Of a DNA stretch of 42,918 nucleotides, positions 7,183-16,845 are shown piece by piece. Made by a program: the position numbers and the translations under genes. The notes under the pieces are model-generated. The model saw only the letters and a program-made list of their open reading frames with translations, made no database searches and was not told the origin of the DNA. The stretch's first letter is position 1. Every line of letters starts with the position of its first letter. Origin of the DNA: an uncultured Clostridia bacterium (lineage in GTDB: Bacteria > Bacillota > Clostridia > Oscillospirales > Acutalibacteraceae). The DNA lies in contig CAMGDG010000004.1 in NCBI GenBank assembly GCA_946041635.1, positions 1 through 42,918 on the forward strand, in the 5' to 3' direction.

Positions 7183-8451
7183 ATGATGATAACAAAAATA
7201 AAAGGCTGCGTAAAAGCGTCACGCAAACCGTTTATGCGTGCAGTAGCACTTGTGTCGGCAATTGCCGTTCTTTGTGCCATAACTGCTTTTGCAGCAGCAG
7301 GTGAGCCTTATCAGGTAGATATTTACGACGGCTCACAAATAACAAGAGTAGAGACTAACGAAAAAGAGCCTTATACTGTTGTTAAAGAAGCAAATATCGA
7401 ATTGTCCGAGCAGGATAAGCTTATACTTGATGAATTTCAGGCGGGTGCAGACAGTAAAATAACAATCTGCCGTGCAAGCAATGTAAGCTTCATTGATGCG
7501 GACGGTAATTGCACAAATATTGTCTTTGCCGGAACGGTAAAAGAACTGATTGCCCAGCAGGGAGTAACCCTCGGCGAAAAGCTTGTTTCAAGTGTCAGTG
7601 TTGACGCTGTTGTGACTGACAATATGGAGGTAAGGATTCTCAATTCCTATAACCTCACAATCAATGTTGACGGTGAAACAAGAACGGTGACTTCGGTTGC
7701 CGCAAATGTGGGCGAACTGCTTGACGAACAGGGAATTGTACTTGACGGTGACGACGAGGTTTCTCCCTCGGCTGAAACAACACTTTCCGACGGCTTAACA
7801 GTAAATGTTCTCCGTGTGGAATATGTAACGCGTGAGGCACAGGAGGAGGTACCTTACACAACAAAAACAAACTATACCTCTTCAATGGTTAAGGGCGCTG
7901 TAAAGGTAACAACCAAAGGCGTAAACGGTACAAAAACCGTTGTTTATAAGGATAAGGTTGTAAACGGGCAGATTGAATCCTCCTCCGTTGAAAGCGAAAC
8001 AGTTACAAAACAGCCCGTGAACGAGGTCAAAGCGGTGGGAACATACGTAAAGCCCACAGTAACAGGTCTCGGCAACAGAATCATTGAAAAGAACGGAAAA
8101 CCCATTTCGGAAATTGCTTTGCCTTCAAAGTATTCCGTTGGGGCAAATAATGTTCCCACAAGTTATAAGTACACAATTAAGGGCAAAGCCGCCGCTTATT
8201 GCGTACCGGGCGGAACAACAGCAACAGGCAAGCCCGTAAAACCCGGATATATCGCAGTTAATCCCAAGCAGATTCCTTACGGAACGGAGATGTGGATTGT
8301 GTCTGACGACGGCGTGGTTTACGGTTATGCAATCGCAGCCGATACAGGCGGATTTGCAAAGAAAGGAACATTTGTTGTTGACCTTTATATGAGCAGTACA
8401 AATCAGTGCTATCAATGGGGCTCAAGAAATGTTACAATTTATGTGTTGTAA
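7183..8451 (+). CDS. Secreted cell-wall protein with DUF348, G5 and 3D domains
   Basis: A 422-residue exported protein of the YabE/YocH type. Order: signal peptide (about 18-38, cleavage near AFA-AAG), two or more DUF348 ubiquitin-like repeats (about 44-215, with V-KELIAQQGVTLGE and VGELLDEQGIVLDG), a G5 domain (about 220-290) and a C-terminal 3D domain (about 330-422). The aspartates named in 3D are seen in IAADTGG and VVDLYMS. 3D domains resemble lytic transglycosylase barrels, so peptidoglycan cleavage or remodelling is likely. Two ATGs are adjacent (7183, 7186); AAAGGAG is 4 nt from the first and 7 nt from the second, so the second may be used. Confidence 0.9.
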   Translation: MMITKIKGCVKASRKPFMRAVALVSAIAVLCAITAFAAAGEPYQVDIYDGSQITRVETNEKEPYTVVKEANIELSEQDKLILDEFQAGADSKITICRASNVSFIDADGNCTNIVFAGTVKELIAQQGVTLGEKLVSSVSVDAVVTDNMEVRILNSYNLTINVDGETRTVTSVAANVGELLDEQGIVLDGDDEVSPSAETTLSDGLTVNVLRVEYVTREAQEEVPYTTKTNYTSSMVKGAVKVTTKGVNGTKTVVYKDKVVNGQIESSSVESETVTKQPVNEVKAVGTYVKPTVTGLGNRIIEKNGKPISEIALPSKYSVGANNVPTSYKYTIKGKAAAYCVPGGTTATGKPVKPGYIAVNPKQIPYGTEMWIVSDDGVVYGYAIAADTGGFAKKGTFVVDLYMSSTNQCYQWGSRNVTIYVL

Positions 8452-8459
8452 TATTTTCG

Positions 8460-8489
8460 CAGTGCAGTTTTAAACTGCACTGTTTTTTT
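8460..8489 (+). terminator. Strong terminator after the G5/3D gene
   Basis: CAGTGCAGTTT (8460-8470) and AAACTGCACTG (8472-8482), perfect arms, followed by seven T. Confidence 0.95.
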
Positions 8490-8497
8490 ATATGCGT

Positions 8498-8526
8498 TTG
8501 CTCTTTTGGGCAATTTGTGATAAAAT
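8498..8526 (+). promoter_or_regulatory. Sigma-A promoter for nnr
   Basis: TTGCTC (8498-8503), 17 bp, TAAAAT (8521-8526), 20 bp before the nnr ATG. Confidence 0.7.
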
Positions 8527-8545
8527 ATCTGCGGAGGGCTGATTT

Positions 8546-10081
8546 ATGAGAATACTAACATCGGAAAACATAAAAGAGGTTGAGCACCTTGCCCACGACA
8601 GCGGCATTTCATACTTGCAAATGATGGAAAATGCAGGCTCATACTGCGCAAGAATAATCAGAAAGACTTTTGAAAATACAAATAAACGAAAAGTACTGAT
8701 TGTTTGCGGAAAGGGCAAAAACGGCGGCGACGGTTTTGTGATAGCCCGAAAACTCTGTGAGGACGGTTATAATATCGTGGTGATGATGGCAATGGGCTTG
8801 CCGTCGGACAGCGAGTCCTCGGAAATGCTGTCCCGTATCAGGGCGATGGGTGTAAATATTATGTATTTTGATGAAAGCGACGCCACCGATAAAGCTTTTG
8901 ACTCGGCGCAGATTATAGTAGATTGCGTGTTCGGCATAGGATTTAAGGGCGAAATTGATTCTCACAGCGCCGTCCTTTTTCAAAAGATAAATTCCTCCTC
9001 TGCAACAGTTATAAGCATTGATATTCCCAGCGGAATGTATGCCGACTGCGGAGCCTGCAACGAATCGGCTGTGTGTGCGGATATGACGGTAGCCGTAATG
9101 GCTTTAAAACCTGTTCATGTTCTAAAACCGTCAAAGGAAATGTGCGGAAAAGTTGCAGTAGCCCCCATAGGGATTCCTGACAGTTGCTTTGAAAAGGTGA
9201 ATTCCGCTCTTTTCACTCTGAGCAGTAATGACATTAAAAGCTTCTTTACCCGGAGAAGTGCGGACAGCCATAAAGGTACATACGGTACCGTGCTTGTTAT
9301 CGGCGGAAGCTATGAAATGCCCAACGCACCGTATTTTGCCGCTCAGGCGGCCGTAAACAGCGGTGCGGGAATTGTAAAAATAGCGTTTCCCGATATTGCA
9401 TATAACGCAATCGCACCGAAGACATACGAACAGATTTTGGTGCCTTTAAAGAGTAATAATAACGGCAGAATTTCAATAGATTCGGCAAAAAGACTTGAAA
9501 AAGAGATTTCAGAATGCTCCGCCGTGGTTATCGGGTGCGGCATGGGCGTTGATGAAGATACAAAGGCGATTGTAAAATTTACGCTGGAAAATTCAAAAGT
9601 TCCCGTAATAATTGACGCCGACGGAATAAATTGTGTTGCGGACCGCATAGATATTATTGACAGTACGCAGACAGCCGTTATCCTCACTCCTCATCCGGGC
9701 GAGATGTCAAGATTGTGCGGAAAAACCGTAAAGGAAATTCAGGCAGACAGGGTCAAAGCTTTACAGTATTTCACAAGACGCCATAAAGCGGTGCTTGCGC
9801 TTAAAGGTTCATCAACTCTTGTGGGAAGTAATGAGTATGACGATGTTTATGTTAATTCCACAGGCAATCCGGGTATGGCAACAGGCGGAAGCGGCGATGT
9901 TCTGGCAGGAATTATTGCTTCCTTTGCCGCACAGGGCATAGAACCGTTTAAATGCGCGGTTGCGGCAGTTTATATTCACGGCACCGCAGGGGATACGGTA
10001 ACGGAAAAATACTCTATGATGGGCAATACTCCGTCGCTCATATTAAAAGAACTTCCCTCTGTTCTAAAAAAATACGAATAA
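8546..10081 (+). CDS. nnr: Bifunctional NAD(P)H-hydrate epimerase / ADP-dependent dehydratase
   Basis: A 511-residue metabolite-repair enzyme that restores hydrated NADH and NADPH. The N-terminal half (1-210) is the YjeF_N epimerase, with GKGKNGGDGFVIAR near 54-67 and DCVFGIGFKG near 130-140. The C-terminal half (about 220-510) is the ribokinase-like dehydratase, with GSYEMPNAP, LTPHPGEMSRL and GNPGMATGGSGDVLAG, the latter holding the catalytic Asp. The length is standard for the fused form. GGAGGG lies 8 nt before the ATG. A small lipoprotein gene follows 12 bp later. Confidence 0.95.
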   Translation: MRILTSENIKEVEHLAHDSGISYLQMMENAGSYCARIIRKTFENTNKRKVLIVCGKGKNGGDGFVIARKLCEDGYNIVVMMAMGLPSDSESSEMLSRIRAMGVNIMYFDESDATDKAFDSAQIIVDCVFGIGFKGEIDSHSAVLFQKINSSSATVISIDIPSGMYADCGACNESAVCADMTVAVMALKPVHVLKPSKEMCGKVAVAPIGIPDSCFEKVNSALFTLSSNDIKSFFTRRSADSHKGTYGTVLVIGGSYEMPNAPYFAAQAAVNSGAGIVKIAFPDIAYNAIAPKTYEQILVPLKSNNNGRISIDSAKRLEKEISECSAVVIGCGMGVDEDTKAIVKFTLENSKVPVIIDADGINCVADRIDIIDSTQTAVILTPHPGEMSRLCGKTVKEIQADRVKALQYFTRRHKAVLALKGSSTLVGSNEYDDVYVNSTGNPGMATGGSGDVLAGIIASFAAQGIEPFKCAVAAVYIHGTAGDTVTEKYSMMGNTPSLILKELPSVLKKYE

Positions 10082-10093
10082 GGTTAGATAATA

Positions 10094-10609
10094 TTGAAAA
10101 AATTTCTTTGCGCATTATTTTGCCTCCTGCTTTTGTGCGGGTGCGGAATAAATAAGACAAAGGATGTGGAAAAAGAGCCGCTTAATATCAGCGGCTTTAA
10201 TACTTGTGTTTATACAACCCTTAACGGTATAAGGGTGTCGGCAGAGGCGGACTACACGGCGTTCGACAGCCTCGTTCTGACCTTTACCGAGCCTGAGAGC
10301 GTAAAAGGCGTTCAGGTTGCCTGTGCAGACGGCGAATACACCCTGAAAACGAAAAATCTGACATTTAGTATTTCAAAGGGCAAGCTGCCTTATAATATGA
10401 TTTTCTGTGCGTTGGAAAGCTGTATTGAAAATGTAAACGGCACAACTCCCGAAAAAACAGAAGACAGTGAAAGCTTGTCCTATTCATATGAGTCGCATGG
10501 GCATTTTTGTACCTTGCTTGTCAATCCCGATACGAAAGAATTTGAAAAGCTTATAATTGACGGTGCGGACGCCGCCGTGTTTGAAAACTTTGCCTATAAA
10601 ACGCAATAA
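10094..10609 (+). CDS. Small lipoprotein of unknown function
   Basis: A 171-residue predicted lipoprotein. MKKFLCALFCLLLLCGCG is a lipoprotein signal peptide, with L14-C15-G16-C17 as lipobox and C17 as lipid-modified residue. The mature part has the look of a beta-rich domain and no motif I recognise. The start is a TTG with AAGGT 9 nt upstream, overlapping the end of nnr, so it is probably cotranscribed with nnr. I have no evidence of a link to NAD(P)HX repair. Confidence 0.75.
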   Translation: MKKFLCALFCLLLLCGCGINKTKDVEKEPLNISGFNTCVYTTLNGIRVSAEADYTAFDSLVLTFTEPESVKGVQVACADGEYTLKTKNLTFSISKGKLPYNMIFCALESCIENVNGTTPEKTEDSESLSYSYESHGHFCTLLVNPDTKEFEKLIIDGADAAVFENFAYKTQ

Positions 10610-10670
10610 AACAGTTTGTTCGGGACATCAGGCGCCGAAATTGAATAAAATGTATTGCTCCCCAATTTTT

Positions 10671-10706
10671 TTACCTTATGTGTTTAATCACGGTAATAAA
10701 AGGTAA
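10671..10706 (+). promoter_or_regulatory. Two mutually exclusive hairpins upstream of mazF
   Basis: TTACCTT (10671-10677) can pair with AAGGTAA (10700-10706), or its first five bases can pair with GGTAA at 10692-10696. The alternatives share one arm. There is no T-tract. A regulatory role is only a guess. I see no antitoxin reading frame in the 140 bp before mazF. Confidence 0.35.
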
Positions 10707-10749
10707 AAATAAGTGCGTAAAGAGTTTTAAACGGAGAGTGATACAAACC

Positions 10750-11094
10750 ATGAATGTTAAAAGAGGGGACATATACTACGCAGATTTAAGTCCCGTTGTG
10801 GGAAGCGAGCAGGGCGGCGTAAGGCCTGTACTTATCGTTCAGAACGACATAGGCAATAAGTACAGCCCAACGGTAATAGCCGCCGCTATAACAAGCCAGC
10901 AGGATAAATCAAAGCTTCCCACTCATATAAGCGTAAACGGTAGAAACTGCGGACTCAGCAAAGATTCCGTGGTGCTTTTGGAACAGGTGCGAACTCTCGA
11001 TAAACAGCGGCTTAAAGAAAGAATGGGCAATTTGTCCGATACGGATATGAATAAAATCAACCAAGCCCTGTTTGTAAGCTTCGGACTTGTGTAA
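10750..11094 (+). CDS. mazF: MazF/EndoA mRNA interferase, no antitoxin gene visible
   Basis: A 114-residue type II toxin endoribonuclease closely similar to Bacillus EndoA (NdoA), which cuts single-stranded RNA at short U-A containing sites. The family start [20 protein letters not shown] is intact, R25 (GGVRPVLI) and T48 (AAITSQ) fall at the EndoA catalytic positions, and [11 protein letters not shown] is conserved. I chose the ATG at 10750 over an upstream frame extension because the conserved protein begins there; the ribosome site GGAG is 13 nt away, which is weak. No MazE/EndoAI-type antitoxin lies on either side: upstream is a lipoprotein gene and downstream a terminator and groES. Confidence 0.93.
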   Translation: MNVKRGDIYYADLSPVVGSEQGGVRPVLIVQNDIGNKYSPTVIAAAITSQQDKSKLPTHISVNGRNCGLSKDSVVLLEQVRTLDKQRLKERMGNLSDTDMNKINQALFVSFGLV

Positions 11095-11101
11095 TATTTC
11101 A

Positions 11102-11147
11102 GGCGGGGATTTGCCTTAAATCAGCTTGGCAAATCTCCGCCGTATTT
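11102..11147 (+). terminator. Terminator after mazF
   Basis: A 14 bp stem with one G-T wobble (GGCGGGGATTTGCC at 11102-11115, partner at 11128-11141) followed by a short T-rich tail. The tail is weak, so readthrough is possible. Confidence 0.7.
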
Positions 11148-11196
11148 TGTGTATTTGTAAAATTTGTTAAAAAACTATTAACTTTAAATAAAGTAC

Positions 11197-11225
11197 TTGA
11201 TTTTTTGGAAGAAAGTGGCTAAAAT
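11197..11225 (+). promoter_or_regulatory. Sigma-A promoter for groESL
   Basis: TTGATT (11197-11202), 17 bp, TAAAAT (11220-11225). CIRCE starts 5 bp after the -10 element, so HrcA would cover the transcript start. Confidence 0.85.
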
Positions 11226-11229
11226 ATAT

Positions 11230-11256
11230 TTAGCACTCGAAAGGCGAGAGTGCTAA
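11230..11256 (+). promoter_or_regulatory. CIRCE operator (HrcA binding site)
   Basis: TTAGCACTC (11230-11238), 9 bp, GAGTGCTAA (11248-11256): a perfect match to the CIRCE consensus. It places groESL under HrcA heat-shock repression. hrcA itself is not in the window. Confidence 0.98.
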
Positions 11257-11289
11257 AAACATATTCAATCTTTTAGGAGGTAACATAAA

Positions 11290-11574
11290 ATGACTATTAA
11301 ACCCCTTGCAGACAGAGTTGTCTTAAAGGCATGCGAAATGGAGGAAACCACAAAGAGCGGTATCGTTCTTGCCGCTTCCTCACAGGAAAAACCTCAGGTT
11401 GCCGAGGTTGTTGCAGTAGGTCCCGGCGGAGTTGTGGACGGTCACGAGGTCACAATGTATGTAAAAGTCGGCGATAAGGTAATCACAGGCAAATATTCAG
11501 GTACTGAGGTTAAGGTGGATAAAGAGGAATATACCATCGTCCGTCAGTCAGAGATTTTAGCAGTAGTTGAATAA
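11290..11574 (+). CDS. groES: Co-chaperonin GroES
   Basis: A 94-residue co-chaperonin that caps the GroEL ring. It shows the family start IKPLADRVVLK, the mobile loop (EETTKSGIVL, about 17-26), GPGGVVDG in the roof region and the end YTIVRQSEILAVVE. AGGAGG precedes the ATG. It is followed 16 bp later by groEL in one HrcA-controlled operon. Confidence 0.98.
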   Translation: MTIKPLADRVVLKACEMEETTKSGIVLAASSQEKPQVAEVVAVGPGGVVDGHEVTMYVKVGDKVITGKYSGTEVKVDKEEYTIVRQSEILAVVE

Positions 11575-11584
11575 TCGGAGGTAA

Positions 11585-13228
<1,644 letters not shown>

Positions 13229-13240
13229 TTTATAACTAAG

Positions 13241-13275
13241 AAAAGCGCTTGTGCCGAAAGCACAGGCGCTTTTTT
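13241..13275 (+). terminator. Terminator after groEL
   Basis: AAAAGCGCTTGTGC (13241-13254) pairs with GCACAGGCGCTTTT (13260-13273) with one wobble, loop CGAAA, followed by T residues. Confidence 0.93.
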
Positions 13276-13351
13276 CTCTTGTTATTTTTAATCGGTTATG
13301 TTACAATTATTTGCAAATAATATATTTATTATGTTTAAAGGAATGATATAT

Positions 13352-13756
13352 ATGACCGACCTTGAAAAAGCAAGAGAGTTTTTTAAAGACGACCGTTACG
13401 CCACCGAAGCCACGGGAATTGTGATTGAAGAAGTGGGAGAGCATTATGCAAAATGCAGTTTAAAGCTTCAAAAAAAGCATCAGAACGCCGTGGGCAATGT
13501 TATGGGCGGCGTTATGTTTACTTTGGCGGATTTTGTCTTTGCCGTTTCCACAAATTTTAATTGTGAGGATATAACGGTAACAACCGTCAGCCAAATTTGC
13601 TATCTGGGCATAGCCAAGGGCGATACGCTCTACGGCGAGAGCCGCTTGATTAAAGACGGCAGAACAACCTGCTTTTATGAAATCACAATTACCGATAATT
13701 CAGGTACAAAAATTGCGGTGATTACCACCACAGGCTCCCATATCAAAAAGAAATAA
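13352..13756 (+). CDS. PaaI-type hotdog thioesterase
   Basis: A 134-residue hotdog-fold thioesterase of the PaaI/YdiI group, which hydrolyses acyl- or aryl-CoA thioesters. The signature is QNAVGNVMGGVMFTLADFV (about 43-61), holding the helix-start glycines and the Asp of the active site; TVSQICYLG and GRTTCFYEITI follow. The frame stays open to 13298, but the ATG at 13352 fits the family start (TDLEKAREFF) and has AAAGGA 9 nt upstream. It stands alone between two terminators. The substrate is unknown. Confidence 0.88.
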   Translation: MTDLEKAREFFKDDRYATEATGIVIEEVGEHYAKCSLKLQKKHQNAVGNVMGGVMFTLADFVFAVSTNFNCEDITVTTVSQICYLGIAKGDTLYGESRLIKDGRTTCFYEITITDNSGTKIAVITTTGSHIKKK

Positions 13757-13763
13757 AAAATAT

Positions 13764-13807
13764 AAACCGCTGACTATACCGAAGGGTGATAAGTCAGCGG
13801 TTTTTTT
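13764..13807. terminator. Bidirectional terminator between convergent genes
   Basis: A 12 bp perfect stem, AAACCGCTGACT (13764-13775) with AGTCAGCGGTTT (13792-13803), has an inner ACC/GGT extension. T-run follows on the plus side and an A-run precedes it, so it can serve the thioesterase gene and the minus-strand ABC operon. Confidence 0.92.
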
Positions 13808-13820
13808 GCGTGTAATTATA

Positions 13821-14609
13821 TTATTCCGAAAGCAACATTCTGTCATTATCAAGCTCTTTGCCTACGGATTCTTTGAATTTTTGAAGAAGGTCGGAAACAT
13901 GAAGCTTCTTTCTCTCGTCACCCTCCACATCATAAACAATGTTGCCGTTGTTCATCATAAAGGTTCTGTTACCTAAATCAAGGGCGGATTGCATATTGTG
14001 GGTAATCATAAGGCAGGTGAGATTATTTTCATCAACAATTTTCTTTGTAAGCTCCAATACTTTTTCGGCAGTACCGGGGTCAAGAGCGGCAGTATGCTCG
14101 TCAAGTAAAAGAAGCTTCGGCGGATTAAATGTAGCCATCATAAGGGTAAGCGCTTGTCTTTGACCGCCGGAGAGAAGTCCTACGGGTTGCTTCATTCTGT
14201 CTTCAAGCCCCATTCCGAGAAGTGCAAGACGCTCGCGGAAAAGTGCTTTGTCTTTCCTCGAAATCGAACTGAGCCAGCTTCCGTGCCCTGCGGCAAGAGA
14301 CATATTTTCTTCAATGCTCATTCCGGGAGCAGAGCCGCGCATAGGGTCCTGAAAAAGTCTGCCTATTGATTTTGCACGCTTGTGTTCGGGCATAAGCGTA
14401 ATGTCTTTTCCGTCAAGGATAATGTTACCGCTATCGGTCATAAAAGAACCTGCAACAGCATTGAAAAAAGTAGATTTTCCTGCACCGTTAGCACCGATTA
14501 TTGTAATAAAATCGCCTTTGTTTACATGAAGCGACAAATCGCTGAGAGCGGTTTTTGCATTTACCGTACCGGGATTGAAGGTCTTTGAAACATGTGATAA
14601 TGTAAGCAT
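13821..14609 (-). CDS. ABC importer ATPase, probable tryptophan uptake
   Basis: A 262-residue ABC ATPase. Walker A is GANGAGKST (39-47), the signature is LSGGQ (146-150), Walker B ends in LLLLDE (D170-E171) and the switch His is H204. The family partner set (this ATPase, a branched-chain-type permease and an ABC_sub_bind lipoprotein) corresponds to the TrpXYZ-type uptake system described in Firmicutes. The Trp T-box upstream supports that substrate. Its ATG overlaps the permease stop by one base, and GGAGG precedes it. Confidence 0.9.
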   Translation of the reverse strand: MLTLSHVSKTFNPGTVNAKTALSDLSLHVNKGDFITIIGANGAGKSTFFNAVAGSFMTDSGNIILDGKDITLMPEHKRAKSIGRLFQDPMRGSAPGMSIEENMSLAAGHGSWLSSISRKDKALFRERLALLGMGLEDRMKQPVGLLSGGQRQALTLMMATFNPPKLLLLDEHTAALDPGTAEKVLELTKKIVDENNLTCLMITHNMQSALDLGNRTFMMNNGNIVYDVEGDERKKLHVSDLLQKFKESVGKELDNDRMLLSE

Positions 14610-15541
14610 TATTTTGCCTCCTTTCTGCGGGAAAGGAATATGCGCCTTTTAATAACAGGGAACTGCGATTTAAGATAGGGTGCGGATATTGCAATAATAA
14701 CAATAACGGAAGAAATAAGTTTAAGCATATATGCGGGCATATCGAATCTGAGAGCAACGGCATATATAACTCTGAAAATAATCGAGCCTAAAACAACGCC
14801 GATTGCTCTGAGAGGAATTTTGCCTTTTCCCAGGAATACACCGCCTATGAGAAGAGAAGCAAGAGCAACAGTCACCATGCCCGTACCGATATCAATGTTA
14901 ACAGATTTCTGTGACTGAGCGAGCAAACAGCCGGAAAGTGCCGTAAAGGAGTTTGCAATACAAAGTCCTACAATAGTTGTAAATACAGGGTTAATAGAGG
15001 AGGAACGAACCATATCGGGATTGTTTCCCGTTGCACGGATTGCAAGGCCGAGTTTCGTTTTAAGAAAAACAGAAAGGAAAATAACGACAAGGGCAACCGC
15101 TGTAAAGGCAATAATCAAGGTGTATTCTTTTTCAAATGCCGTGCCGTTAAGCCTGTCTTTTAAAAGGGTGAAAACAGTTGTTGTTCTGTTCATATTTAAA
15201 ATCGACGAATTACCCATAACGGCAATATTCACGGAGTAAAGCCCCGTGTTGACAATGATACCCGCAAGAAGACTGTTGATACCCATTTTTGTTTGAAGAA
15301 AAGCAACAACAAATCCCGATATTACACCTGCCGCCATAGCCGCAAGAATAGATAAACCGGGATGACCTGCAATCGCCACAACCGCACCTACGGTTGCACC
15401 CAGAGTAAAGCATCCGTCAGTTGAAAGGTCACAAACATTCAGCATGGAATAACTTAAAAACAATGCTAAAACCGTAAGTGAACTTATGAGCCCCAATTGT
15501 ATTGCGTTTTCACCTAAGCTCAGAATAGAGTTTAAATCCAT
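14609..15541 (-). CDS. ABC importer permease, probable tryptophan uptake
   Basis: A 310-residue permease of the branched-chain amino acid/ribose type, with eight or so hydrophobic helices from residue 15 to 295 and the family motif NVCDLSTDGCFTLGA near 36-50. It ends in a basic cytoplasmic tail (KRRIFLSRRKEAK). AGGACGG lies before the ATG. A hairpin in the 79 bp gap upstream separates it from the binding-protein gene. Confidence 0.9.
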   Translation of the reverse strand: MDLNSILSLGENAIQLGLISSLTVLALFLSYSMLNVCDLSTDGCFTLGATVGAVVAIAGHPGLSILAAMAAGVISGFVVAFLQTKMGINSLLAGIIVNTGLYSVNIAVMGNSSILNMNRTTTVFTLLKDRLNGTAFEKEYTLIIAFTAVALVVIFLSVFLKTKLGLAIRATGNNPDMVRSSSINPVFTTIVGLCIANSFTALSGCLLAQSQKSVNIDIGTGMVTVALASLLIGGVFLGKGKIPLRAIGVVLGSIIFRVIYAVALRFDMPAYMLKLISSVIVIIAISAPYLKSQFPVIKRRIFLSRRKEAK

Positions 15542-15564
15542 ATCGTTCCGTCCTTTTTTACAGC

Positions 15565-15602
15565 GCAGAACAGATAACCCATGGTCGGATTATCTGTTCT
15601 GC
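15565..15602 (-). promoter_or_regulatory. Intercistronic hairpin between binding protein and permease
   Basis: A perfect 13 bp stem (GCAGAACAGATAA and its complement) with a 12 nt loop and no T-tract. It is well placed to protect the upstream binding-protein mRNA from 3' decay, giving more binding protein than permease. Confidence 0.65.
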
Positions 15603-15620
15603 CGAATTTATCAGAATTGA

Positions 15621-16715
15621 TTATGCGCCGATTGTTGCAAGAATAAGATTGAAAATAGCTTTTGTGTCAAGGAAATCAGATGTTCCTGTAATGTTTTTGC
15701 CGGGGTTTTCGTTTGAAGCAACAATTTGTGTGCCTACGGGATCGGAAACTGCTGCAAAAACAACGGGGATTTGATTATCTTCCGTAGCAGACTGCATTGC
15801 CATTGCAACGGGAGTGGCAATGCCTACCATAAGGTCAACCTTGTCGGCATTGAATCCGGCAATAATTTGATTCAATACATTTGAGTCAGCGTTGCAGTTA
15901 TCATATTTAACAGTGAAAGCAACATTCTTTTCTTTTCCTATTGTGTCAAGCTGAAGCTTAATATTGCTTACTATCTGATTGAGTGAAGCGTCATCAACGA
16001 AATTGCAAATGCCCACGGTAAATGTCTTTGTGGGGTTTTCCGAACCGATTGTGCCTGATTTGAGAGCGGCTGCGGGAATGTTTTGCGTACCGTCTTCAAA
16101 AGCATTACCTGTGGTGATTTCTTTTATTGCTTGGCAGTTAGGCTCATATTTTGCTTTCATATCGTCAAGATTATAGCCGAGTTTAGCACAGATTTCAGTA
16201 TTGATTGTTGCAGTGCCGTTATCAAATGTTTTCACGGGAATAGTTGCGGGGGATTTGCCGTCAAGCAAAACTTCTGCAACCATATTCGCAGTTTCTTTAC
16301 CCAGGTTAGCATAGTCAACACCGTAGCCGAGGTATGCGCCGTTAAGAGCAAATGAATCCGCGCCTGTGAAGTGGGGGATACCTGCATCGGCAAGTTTTTC
16401 ATAAATCGAAAGCTCGGCAGCCATGATGGTGTTATCGGTGGGAGTGAAAATTGCGGAAACCTTGTCTGCAATAGCGGCGTCAACCGCAAGACTGACTTCA
16501 TCACCGGTTGTACCGGTATATTCTTTATATGCGATTCCTTTTTCATCAAGGTATGCTTTTGCTTCGGCAATAGCGGTTGTTGATGCATCCTGACCTGCGT
16601 CGTAAAGCAGTCCGATTACCTTTTTGCTTTCCGTATCAGCCGCATTGTTTCCGCAAGCTGTAAAACAGGTGATGGTTAAAACTAAAACGAGTAAAATTGC
16701 AATATATTTTTTCAT
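15621..16715 (-). CDS. ABC importer substrate-binding lipoprotein, probable tryptophan binding
   Basis: A 364-residue lipoprotein of the ABC_sub_bind family (TrpX-like). The signal peptide MKKYIAILLVLVLTITCFTAC ends in lipobox F-T-A-C with C21 lipidated. Two periplasmic-binding lobes follow, with repeated features such as GLLYDAGQDAS and VGICNFVDDASLNQIVSNI. I chose the ATG at 16715 because AAAGGA sits 9 nt upstream; a longer frame starting at a TTG (16733) would overlap that ribosome site. It is first of the three-gene operon controlled by the Trp T-box. Confidence 0.9.
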   Translation of the reverse strand: MKKYIAILLVLVLTITCFTACGNNAADTESKKVIGLLYDAGQDASTTAIAEAKAYLDEKGIAYKEYTGTTGDEVSLAVDAAIADKVSAIFTPTDNTIMAAELSIYEKLADAGIPHFTGADSFALNGAYLGYGVDYANLGKETANMVAEVLLDGKSPATIPVKTFDNGTATINTEICAKLGYNLDDMKAKYEPNCQAIKEITTGNAFEDGTQNIPAAALKSGTIGSENPTKTFTVGICNFVDDASLNQIVSNIKLQLDTIGKEKNVAFTVKYDNCNADSNVLNQIIAGFNADKVDLMVGIATPVAMAMQSATEDNQIPVVFAAVSDPVGTQIVASNENPGKNITGTSDFLDTKAIFNLILATIGA

Positions 16716-16780
16716 AGTGATTATTCCTTTCAAAATTAAAAATTATTTTATGGCTCAGATTTTTTTACGCTTATACTTTG

Positions 16781-16819
16781 TTATTTTGAAAGTCGCCATC
16801 GCTTTGTAAAAAGTGCCAT
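16781..16819 (-). CDS. Possible 12-codon leader ORF with one Trp codon
   Basis: Downstream of the T-box terminator and upstream of the binding-protein gene is AAAAGGAG (16829-16836), a 9 nt spacer and an ATG opening the frame MALFTKRWRLSK, then TAA. The ribosome site is stronger than that of many full genes here. The peptide is basic and has a single Trp. It may be a translated leader peptide that adds a second level of control, or a chance frame. No homologue is known to me. Confidence 0.45.
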   Translation of the reverse strand: MALFTKRWRLSK

Positions 16820-16845
16820 AGTAAATATCTCCTTTTGAGAAAAAT

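Noticed and set aside
10678-10749. Longer MazF start or a fused antitoxin segment
   Set aside because: The 24 added residues resemble neither the toxin nor a MazE protein, and the conserved toxin begins at 10750.
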